A stretch of 64,000 nucleotides of DNA, taken from the NCBI RefSeq assembly GCF_010093815.1, contig NW_022985556.1, forward strand, positions 762,782-826,781, given 5' to 3'. The translations under genes and the position numbers were made by a program. This DNA is from Pseudovirgaria hyperparasitica. Lineage: Eukaryota; Ascomycota; Dothideomycetes; Acrospermales; Acrospermaceae. Positions 27,194 to 37,503 of the stretch are shown here, one piece after another (positions within the stretch are counted from its first letter, which is position 1; every line of letters starts with the position of its first letter). The notes under the pieces were generated by a model, which saw only the letters and a program-made list of their open reading frames with translations, was not told where the DNA came from and made no database searches.

Positions 27194-27679
27194 ATATCCT
27201 TCTTCTTTTTATACTTCGCCCCGAAGTACTTAAGTATATATAATTCTAAGTCTCTATAATCTATCGTATATCTATATATCCGTAACTAAGTTCCTATAAC
27301 GTTATAACTATCCTTAATATAGGTGAACTCGAGATTCTAGTTTACTTTTACTAGTTTATGTACACGCTTATCCCTTACTTTATAGCTACTACCTAGGATA
27401 CGTAATCGCTACTTTAGTTAAGTATATATTTAGCTTCGCTTACCTTTGATTTTATTCTCTAGTATATCTACCTCGCTCTTAAGGTAAGTCGTTAATTTAT
27501 ATACTATCTTCCCTAGTTTAGGTTTAGAAGGGTCTATAGTAGTCTATTCTTATTAGAACCGGTCTAATATAACCTATTCGCGTTATTATAGTTACTAATT
27601 TAGCTTCGTTAATCGCCGTTAAGGGTAGACGAATATTCCTTCCTTAGATCTCTAGCTAATATATATATATAGATATCTA

Positions 27680-28850
27680 ATACTAGTCCTATCTCTAAGC
27701 CTACCTCCTTCTCTCGTAAGACTTACTCTAAAGGTATCGCCTTCTCCCCGGCTACGCCGGCTAAGAAGCCTATCTATTACGGTAGTACGAAGACGCGCTC
27801 TAAGTTAGAGAAGAGAGTAGCTAGGGCTACTACTACTACTACCTCTACTACTAATATAGCTACTAGTTACTCTAATCTAGATAATCCTAGTACTAAACTT
27901 ATAGATAAAGTAGTCATAGGTTCTCCTCTCGCTCTAAAGCGTATACTATCTACTCTACCTCCTCTAGAGGATAAAGAAGATCTTATTATAGATAATAATC
28001 GCGAGCCCTCGCGCTTACCCACGCCGCCGTCTTACTACTCTTCCTTCCGGTCTAATATAGACTAATTTAGTCGCTCTAGGTCCTTTTAGGACCTTAATAT
28101 TCGCTCTAAACCCTAGCCTACTAATAATAAGGCCTAGGTTACTAAGGATACTAAACGTGGTCACGGTTTACGCTATAGGAAAACGGCGAACTACGGTTTA
28201 ATATACTATAAGTATATTAAGGGCTATACGGCCGGCTCTAAATATCTCTTTCGCTCTAACTCTAGTATTAGCTACTACTCTACTAACCGTGATAGGCCTA
28301 TACGCTCTATCTTTACTCTATCTACCCGCTACCGCCGCTATACTATAACTAGTAAGACTTATCTATAGGTAAGTATAATAGGCTATCTTAATCTAGTATA
28401 ATCTAAAGTAGTCCGCGCTAATATATTCTTAGATTTCTATATATATATAAGATATATATAACGATCTTCGTGTCCGTGAGACCCTCGGGGGTTCTTATAG
28501 CCGTCTACCTACTATATAGAGGGAGTTTAGGGAGCGCTATAAGCTCTTCCTAGAGGTTATTAAAGTATAAGTTATAAGCACGTTAATTATTTTTAATACC
28601 TATTAATTTTTCTAGCCGCCGCGAGATCCCTAGCACCTAGGCTATCTATTCTAGGGAGTCTATCCTAGCTATAGAGGCCGTAGAGAGAATTTACTCTATC
28701 CCCCTCTATCCGTCTCGCGCTACTAACGGATCTTATAAGAGGTCTACTATTTCTCCCTCTAAGTCGCCTTATAAGAGGGTATATATTCCCTTCTAGATTA
28801 TTCTAGATTATATTAGCTAACTTTAGATATAGTTACTACGCTCCGGCGCT
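27680..28850 (+). mobile_element. Opposite-strand coding trace in the 3' region of C2
   Basis: The plus strand (pol of C2 is on the minus strand) reads as two protein-like stretches: about 27680-28370, rich in Ser, Thr, Arg and Lys with a Thr run, and about 28640-28800. A GTAAGT box lies at the end of the first stretch. The matching region of C1 and D has the same layout, including the box. This suggests an intron-bearing extra gene of the family. No domain recognised, and it is dead here. Confidence 0.5.
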
Positions 28851-28978
28851 TAAGGCTCTTCCCTCTAGGCTCTAACGGATCGGGTTATTACTCTAGAGGC
28901 TAAGGTCGTCGTCCTCCGCCGCTATATCATGCGGTTAGAGAGAACTATACTAGAGGTTAGGACGGATAATAAGATAGA

Positions 28979-29097
28979 GGAGTAGCTCTATAGTTCTAGC
29001 TCTATAGATTTAGCTCTCTATATTAGCTCTATAGTCTAGCTCTATATATTAGCTCTATACCTAGCTCTATATATTAGCTCTATACCTAGCTCTTATC
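28979..29097 (-). repeat. Short tandem repeat in the 3' region of C2
   Basis: Repeats of AGCTCTA-based units, the reverse complement of the array at 22770-22880 in C1. Confidence 0.75.
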
Positions 29098-29099
29098 CG

Positions 29100-32000
29100 T
29101 TTTAGTCCTTTTTAGACCGTTTAGATACCCGTTAGCTAGTTTCTAGTAATTTAATTCTTAACTTAACGATATTATATATACGCTCGCTTAGCTTATAACT
29201 ATTAGTTTCTATATTCTAATTTTCCTTAAGTTACCTAAGTATGGGCACCGTATATAAATTAGTTTATCTCTATAAATTCTATTAGAGCATCTAAACTAGT
29301 AGTCTAGTAGTTATCGGTTTAGATACTCTAACCTTTTATATTTCGTATTAAGAGTTTAATTCTATAGTAGGGTACCTTTTTTTAGGTTCTTAGTCCTATG
29401 TTTTTCTTATATATAATGGTCTATATTAGTCTATTCTAGACTTCTCTATATTATTCTATTATAGTATATCGCGTCGCGTTTCTAAAATAGTTATTTACGC
29501 TTTCTTCGTGTCTAGTAACCATATAACGCTTAAATTATAGGGCTACTATATAGAGTTTTCCTAGTACGTGTCTGGATTTCCTAGTTTAGCACTTTATTCT
29601 CTATGGTATCCTTCTTCTTTTTACGATAACCGCGACGTCGCTATACTTATATTAATAATATACTATTCTATATCTTTTACTTATACGTAGCTATTATAGA
29701 ACTTAAGATATATACCGCTGGTTCCTAGGTATCCTCGTCCTTAGTATAGTCCTTCTAACGGATTCTATATTTCTAAACGCCGTCTTTATTAATCCTATAT
29801 TTAATAATATGGTCTACTTTAAACACGTCTAGTCTATCTTAGGGTATAATAGAGTATAACTACACGTTCATGCGGCCATATATATTAGATCGAAATCTTT
29901 CGAGTAGTAAGATATGGAACACGTTATAGATTCTTATATCGCTTTCTAAGTCGAGCTCGTAGACTCTTATACTAATATAATATTTAATTCGGAAGGGACT
30001 AGCTATTTTATAATTAAGCTTCTTATTTACTCGCGATGTTCGTATATTATAGATATTAAGAAGGACCTCGTCGCCCTCCTTATACGTCTAATCCTTAGCT
30101 AATCTATTATAGTACTTTATATACGAGTCGTTTACTTATTAGATTATAGCGCGATAGTTACGTACGGTTTCGAAGATTTTAATTACTAATTTCTAAGCGT
30201 GGACGTTCACGTCTATTATTCGATTAAATTAGACCGTCTAAGGCTTAAAACCTATCCTTAGACTACGTCCGAGGTTCGCCTAGAAAGGTATAATACCTAT
30301 TATACTATAACGACTATTATTATATACGAACTCTACTATACTTAGTAGGGAGGCCTAGTTATCCTACTCGAAATTATAGAATACGCGTAGGTAGGCCTCG
30401 AGCGTCTAGTTCTATCGCTCTATCTAGCTATCTATCTAAGGATAAAATACTATAGATATATTTCTATTTATACTTACTATTTTATAGAATAATATCTAGA
30501 ATTTAGACGTGAAGGTACTTCCTCGGTCTATAACGATCCTTTTTAGTATACTATGGACCTTAATAATCTCGTTCTAGAATACCTACGCTAGTTCTTTAGA
30601 TATAATTATCTTCTATACCGGGATATACCTAGATATCTTTATAAGTCTATCTATAATAATAAGAATAGAATTATAACTTATTCTAAGTATCTCGCTTAGA
30701 GGTAAGTTAACTATAAAGTCTATAGTAACGTCTTCCTATATAAAGAGGGGGGCTAAAAGAGGCTATAAATTCCTATATAGCTTATGCCTAGGGGCCTTTA
30801 TTCTTTGATAAATCGGATAAGTAGCTATCTATTCTTTAACGTACTTAGGTATATCTTCCTAAAAATAGTACTAATAAATTAAGCTTAGGGTACGTATATA
30901 CCTAAAGTATTCTACTAGGTTAGCGTTATAGTATCGGCTAACTATATTAAATCGCGCGTTACCCGTTAGTATATAGTACTTTCTATTATAGTAAAGTAAG
31001 CCGTCTATAAAGGTCTACTTATAGTCTACTTTAGTCCGTAATAACCTATCTTACTATATTTTATATAACTTTAAAACTATTAGGTCTATCTTCTATAGAT
31101 CTATAATTAACTAGGCGAGGTTAATTAGATATTTACGCTAGGTATTATCGCCCTTTCCGATAGCGCTAATAAACGGCCTACTAGGGACTTTAGTACCGCG
31201 TCTTTAGTTACCGGCTTCGGTCTTAGAGATTCGATTACCGGTATTAACGTTAGTATCTCGCTAATCGCCTAATAACTTAAAATCTAACCTTATCCTTAAG
31301 AGTTAGGCCTATAGCTACTCTAGGACCCTATAGCTACTATAATCCTAGGCGCCTTCTTTATAGTTAGGTCTTCTTAACATTCTATTAGCTAGGTTTATAC
31401 TTCTAGGTTAATAGTAGATTATAAAGTAAAAGTTCGTAAGCTACTTAGTCTATTAGACCTATTAATAGTTTAAAACCGTTATACTTATAAACCCCTTTAA
31501 GTTATAGTAATTAGTTAGTAACTTAATATTATACATAGTACCTTTAAGATAATATCGCTACTATTTAAACGACTCTACTATTACTAGTAGCTCTTAGTTA
31601 TAGATAGTATATCTAGTCTTAATATCGACTATTTTACGTGAGAAGAACGTAACTAGATACTATTAGACCTTTTTAGACTTAGTTAGTCTAGGCTAGAAGA
31701 GAATACCTAAGATTATAAATTCTAACGCGTCGGTTTCGACGCGGATAGGTTTAGTTAGGTTAAAGTATATTAGTAATAGGGTAGTTATAAATGCCTCTTT
31801 GATTTTCTCGAAGGAGGCCCTTTCGCCTTCCGATAATTCTATAGACTATAATTTAATATTACGCTATTTCTATCTACCACGGACCATAATAGACGAATCT
31901 ATAGTAGTAGTACGCGTGTTAAGCGGTGCTACTAGCTAGGAGAAATACTTAATAAATTTTTAGTAGTAATTAGCGAATCCGATAAAGATATATATATCTC

Positions 32001-34771
32001 GAACCGATTTTAGTTTAGACTAGTCTATAATAGTAGCGACTCTATCCCTTTCTATAGTTATACCTTAATTAGTAATAATAAAGCTAAGGAAGTTAACGTG
32101 GTCCTAGTGGAACTCGTATTTAGATAGCTTAATATATAGCTTATATTTTTCTAGCCTATCTAGGACTATATATATATACTAGATATATTCTTCTTTGTTA
32201 TTAGAGAAGATAAGAATATTATTAAGGTATATAATACACGTCGTGTCGAGTAGACCTACTAGCGCGTTATTAATATACGCTTAGAAAGTTCCTAGCGCGT
32301 TAGTTAGTCTAAAAGGGACTACTATATACTTAAAGTATCTATAACGGGTCCGAAACGCCGTTTTCTACTTATCGCCCTTCTTAATATATAGACGGTAGTA
32401 GGCGTCGTGTAGATCGAGCTTAGTAAAGATCTTTACGCGCTCTAGTCTATTAATAGACTCGGAGATAAGAGATAGTAGGTAACGATTCTTTCGTGTAATA
32501 TTATTTAGGCTATAGTAGTTAATATATAGATAGAGACTCCTATCCTTCTTCTTTATAAAGAGGATTAGAGCTCCGGCTAGAGATATACTAGGCCTAATCC
32601 ATCCTCACGTAAGGTTCTTTTCGATATATTCTCGGAGGATCTATAGCTCGGGTTCTAATAGAGGGTATATAGGTCCGTATAGGGGTTATTAACTATCTTT
32701 AAGATTAATAGTAAGGTCGGTAGATTAGTATTAAGGTAATTTAGACGAGTCGATTGCTAACACGATATATTAGTATATTTTATACTAATATAGTAGGTTT
32801 TCGTCTACTTTAATACTAAGCTCTCTATTTTAAGTAAGTAAGAGGATATAGATAGTAGAGATTACCTTTTCGTAGTCCTTCTAGAATTATTCGTCGTTAA
32901 CTAGCTATACTAGGTTCTATTATAGTAGGTATATACGCTAGCCAGCTATTTTCTAGATAAAGTCTAGTTTCGGGTTATATTTTTCGAGCTATAGTATACC
33001 GAGGATCATGTCGAAGGGACTATCTACTATGATAAAGGTTAAGTAGTAGGGTTTCCACTTCCCCCCGCTGTCCTAGATACTATATTTAATAGTATAGGTA
33101 CCCTATAATTTAATAGGACTATCAATACTATAGAAGGTAGTATCTATTAGTACTTAAATATTAATATTAAGTTCTCGTGCTTATTAAGTCGATATAACGT
33201 TAGTAGCTAAACCGCTATTAAGTATTACGGTCTAATATTATCCACGAGGGACCTCGATAGGCCTAGCCTATAGTTTAATATACTAGTTAGCTAGTTATCC
33301 CTCTATTTTAGTTACGCCTATAAGTCGTAAGGGTTCCTTATAGATAGTTAGTTTTTTATATTATATACCGGGTAGTTAGGCGCGATATATCCTAGCTACT
33401 AGTACTTATAGTATATAACTAACTTAGTATCTATATTAGTATTTGGTAGTTTCCCTAAGCGGTACTCGGGTGCTATATAGTCTATCCTACTATAGGTATA
33501 GTAGATGACTTTAGGTCGTTTATACGAGTCGTTTCTCGCGTCTTAATATATTAACTAGTAGAAAGATCCGTAGTACGGGCCTCGTCTTCTCGAGTTCGTA
33601 GAGTAGTAGTACCTATAAGGTATTCCGCGCGATCTATTACTAAACCGGTCCTCTTTAGACGATTTCGTATTAGATTAGATTAATAGAGATAGTCGTGCGC
33701 CTATACGATATTAGTTATTTATTATACGCTAGTATCGTTCTATAAGATTCGCGAGTACCTAAAGATTAGTAGAGATAGACGTTATAAGGTCGATACGTTC
33801 CTTTACGCTCGGGTTAAGGGACCTTTTAAAGTCGTCGTATTATTAAACTATATAATCTTCCTTAGCTTCTCTCTAAAGAGGTTAGAGGTATTTAAGGAGT
33901 TATAACGGGGATTATCTCTCTTACTATTAAGTCTTAAAGATATAGCTCTAAGTCTATTCGCGTCGCTCGGCTCTATCGCCGAAGTATTAAAGAAGGAATT
34001 CAGTGAACGTGTCCTAGTTATACGCATTCTTAGGGTATTTAATTCGATATACCATCTAACGTTTAGATAGCGTTAGGTCTAGGTAGTTCTATATAAACCT
34101 AATCTTATTACTATCGTTTATAAATAGGTAGAAGAATCGGCTATACTAGTAAGCCTATTTATAAAAGCTTCTCCTGGTTTTACCGTCGAAGTAAGGTAGT
34201 TTCTTAGGCTAAGGTAACTAGAATAGTAATAGACTTAGTTAGACTATTTTAGCTTAAGTTAGTCTATATTAGTATAGGTTAGTTACTACTAGTACTAAAG
34301 CGCGTAGTACGGCTTCGAGTCTAGCGGTTCGTTCTTATGCTTTATCGAGTTTATAAAGTTACTACTTAAGCTAAGTCTAACGCTACCTCTCCGCGTGTAG
34401 CTTAGTATATATATCGTTATAAGGCGTAGTTAATATTAGTTAGTTCTAACGAATTAATTCATTAACGTTAATAGGGTCTAGTCTTATAGTAAGGATAGGT
34501 CTAGTATAGTATAAACTAGACCGCGATAGAGTATAATAGACTCCTTCCTTATTATTTAGGTAATCTTCTACGGTTATACGGAATACCGTACTAGTTATTA
34601 GTATGATAGCCTATAGAGTATGCTTATTAGTAGAGGTAGTCGTAGGGAGACTATTCTCTTCGTTTAGATTTAGAGAGAGTCTCTTATATAAGGTAGTACC
34701 ACGGGTATTATAGCGCGTAGTAGGAGCTATCTCTATAAGCTACCGTCGTGCTATATAGAGAGGAATTAAAA
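29100..34771 (-). mobile_element. Gag-pol body of element C2 (fossil)
   Basis: It contains the chromodomain, integrase, RNase H, RT, protease and gag parts in minus-strand order as given for C2. It covers without interruption the region that in C1 is split by element B and by the assembly gap. Confidence 0.8.
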
Positions 34772-35009
34772 TATAAAGAGTAAAGACGTGGGATAGTAGT
34801 CTAATAGTTTATAGAGAGACATAGGAATATATTTATAGAGTAATCTTACTCTTATACGAGGTTGATTTCTAACGAGTAGGAATCGGTTTATATGGTCTAC
34901 TTATATAGTAACCTCGCTTAACTTAGCTAACTTAACCTAGCTCTGGCCACTACGTGGCTACATGGATTAGAATAGTCTATATAGGTCTATTATGGTTCCC
35001 GTCCTAACA
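34772..35009 (-). repeat. 5' LTR of element C2 (238 bp)
   Basis: It is the reverse complement of the C1 LTRs. The target duplication TAGAA follows at 35010-35014. Confidence 0.92.
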
Positions 35010-35014
35010 TAGAA

Positions 35015-35755
35015 CTAGTATTAGATATCTATATATATATATTAGCTAGAGATCTAAGAGTAGAATACTTATTTAGCCGTAAAGGCGATTAAAGAAGCTA
35101 AATTAGTAACCATAATAACGCGAATAGATTATATAGGACTAGCTCTAATAAAAATAGACTACTCTAGACCCGAACGGATCTAAACTAAAGAAGATAGTAT
35201 ATAAATTAATAACTTACCTTAAGAGTAAGGTAGATATACTAGAGAAGAAAATTTAGAATAAGAGAACTAAATATAAGCTTAGTTAATATAGCGGTTATAT
35301 AACCCGTAGAGCTACCTCTAAGGTAGTAGCTATAAAGTAAGGGATAAGCATGTATATAAATAAAAGTGAACTAGAGCTTAAGTTTACTAATATAAAGACT
35401 ATCGATAACGTTATATGGATTTAATTAGATACGTATATAAATATAACGCTTATAGAATTACGGATTTATATATAGCTAAGTACTTCGGGGCGAAGTATAA
35501 AAAGAAGAAGGATATTATTAGGGCTAATACTAGGATAGACTTAACTAGACTACTATAGTCTAGTACGGTCCGTAATAGGTGGACCTAGGTTAAGCCAGCT
35601 AGAATAAGCGAGACTACTATATAAGTAGGCCGCATATACTTAATTCCTACTCTTTAGGAATTAACCTTATTAGAAGAGTAGACTACCCTTTTAAATATAT
35701 TCCCGAATCCTCCTATAACCTGTTAGACTACTATCCTACGTCTATAATCCTTATA
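35015..35755 (+). mobile_element. Element D, right part with its 3' LTR (about 35516-35755)
   Basis: 35015-35515 aligns with about 24170-24665 of C1. From 35516 follows a 240-bp sequence that begins TATTAGGGC and aligns with the C-family LTR but is clearly more diverged (different bases beyond transitions in places). D is therefore an older or sister lineage. The target duplication cannot be checked because the left end is outside the window. Confidence 0.75.
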
Positions 35756-36450
35756 AGAGTTTTTAAAAGTTCTTAGAAGTTAAGTTAGAAAAGAGCCTAT
35801 ATAAAAACTATATTAGATTCTAGAATTACTACCTTCTTTCTCTTCTCTAAGAAATTTAACTCTTTATTTATAGACTAAATTAGAGAGTTTAGAGCTTAGA
35901 AAGTATATGGAATATAATAGAAGGCCGTATCTACGTCTCTATATAGACGTATCTCTAGTATAGTAGTAAGTATATATTTACTACTAGTATACTTAAGAGA
36001 GACCTTCTCTCATTTACTCTAGACGGTATTCTCTCTCTATTACTAATATCTATATTTTTAGCTTTTCTATAAGGTCTTTAAGTATACTAGTTTAATAGAC
36101 TACTAGTAAGTTTCTAAACTCTAAAGTCTAATTAGATTCTACTATAGTACTAGCTTAGGTATAGGATCTAGATCTAGAGATATATAATAGTAGAATATTA
36201 ATTCTTTGAATACTTCTATTGGCTTCTAATAAGAGAGTAGAAAGAGTAATAATATGTTTAAAGAATAATAGAGAAAGAGAGTAAGAGTTAAAGAGATTCC
36301 TATGTAGTAGTAAGTATATAGTCTATATAGAGTGGTACTTCTCTTTGAATTTAGACTATCTATAGAAACTCATCTATTACTCTATATAACTTATTATATA
36401 AGTATTACTTAAAACTTATCTTCTTGTTCTATTTATTATTAAGATTTTGA
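35756..36450. other. AT-rich RIP-like stretch without recognised element
   Basis: It lies beyond the D LTR. The DNA is still poor in CpA/TpG and AT-rich but resembles none of the four elements. CA and TG reappear gradually towards the right end. It may be a remnant of another repeat or single-copy flank mutated by RIP leaking out of the repeats. No coding structure seen. Confidence 0.5.
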
Positions 36451-37503
36451 TCAAGGGTAAGGTTGTCTTAGCTATTAGAATAAAGGGGAAATGCACGCGA
36501 GTATAAGTGCTAAACACTTACGTCTTGTTACTGCGTTAGTCGGTCCGTTATCCAGTAGCTGCCAATGAGAATCCCACATCGTTAGGTGGTGTGCGCATAT
36601 CGTCTTGCACCATATCTAAAATGCCTCAAGATCGTCCTGAAGCATAAGGTAATTGTCTCATTGATCCCTATAGCATTTAAAAAGATAGCTTATTGACGGT
36701 ACTAGGTATAACATGGAACATTCGGCCGGTCGGCCTCGTCTCGGGATGACGGTAACTAAGGTTACATGCGTTCAAGGCTATCCATGCAGCTATCTCCCAG
36801 ATGGTTATTTCATGCTTAGCCGGACGTCTCCGAGGCTCATGCCTCCTTAAACGTGTTGCTCGTACCGAGAATGAACTCATCATTGTATTCCGCTACGTTG
36901 TCGGCAAGGATAACACACTAGTGTCGACCTTTCAACTAGCTAACCGCCTTGCAGGATTTATAATACACACAGATATCAGAGTCACAGTTGTCCTGTAGTA
37001 TTCATGGAAGTAGTCACTAGCGTAGCAAGATCCTGGCCTTTTTGTCGATGTATATCATATATGATCTTCTAACTAAAGCAAGATCTAAGCCTGAATAGGT
37101 GGTGGAAGATGGCCTGACCGGATAAAGTCTTTGATCCTACTAGTAACTGTTTCCTGTAAGTAGATCAGGGCCCCATGTCACGCTAATAGCTATTACTCTG
37201 AAAACCATAGCACATTGACGTACAGCCTGTTGTGTTACAGTGAAACAGTCATGGGCCTTGAGTAGTTGTTCTAGTGCCTGCTGCTTCACAATCTCTGTTC
37301 TAGCTTTTTGTTCACAACATCAGCAACTTACGCTGTGAAGCAACTTGCCTATAAGCAAACCTATCTCAAAGACGCAAGGAGCTACGTTCGTACACACTGT
37401 CATCATTATATCCCCGTTATTATGCTGAACTGTTCAGTATATCTTGTTCGTAGTCGCGTGGAATATACTTGACATTCTCCCCACAAAAACAAATTTCGCA
37501 AAA
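36451..37503 (+). promoter_or_regulatory. Upstream region of the PKS-NRPS
   Basis: Normal base composition returns here abruptly. The stretch has no convincing gene; short overlapping open frames at 36677-36998 on both strands lack any recognisable domain. It must hold the promoter of the PKS-NRPS. A TATA-like ATTATAT lies at about 37405, some 100 bases before the chosen ATG. No binding site can be named with confidence. Confidence 0.4.

Larger units (their letters stand above)
26956..35009 (-). mobile_element. Element C2: Ty3/gypsy chromovirus on the minus strand, complete from LTR to LTR but broken
   Basis: This 8,054-bp element has 238-bp LTRs (26956-27193 and 34772-35009) and a perfect duplication TAGAA (26951-26955 and 35010-35014). 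On the minus strand: 5' LTR, gag (about 33.0-34.7 kb), protease, RT (about 32.0-32.65 kb), RNase H, integrase (about 30.1-31.4 kb), chromodomain (about 29.70-29.83 kb), non-pol 3' region, 3' LTR. It is the uninterrupted sister of C1 and acts as the empty-site reference for the B insertion. Broken by many RIP-type changes. Confidence 0.92.

Noticed and set aside
1-36450. CRISPR arrays, rRNA, tRNA or host genes in the repeat block
   Set aside because: None recognisable; short repeats there are the degenerate tandem arrays of the C family.
1-36450. Large cargo-carrying mobile element (Starship-like) or Polinton
   Set aside because: No tyrosine-recombinase captain, capsid or DNA polymerase trace; every readable part is Ty3/gypsy gag-pol, LTR or the 3' tail.
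36677-36998. Two overlapping short open frames before the synthase
   Set aside because: On opposite strands, under 70 codons each, no similarity recognised; likely promoter DNA.
37444-37503. 20-codon N-terminal extension of the PKS-NRPS
   Set aside because: It begins with TTG and the true KS start motif follows directly after the ATG at 37504.
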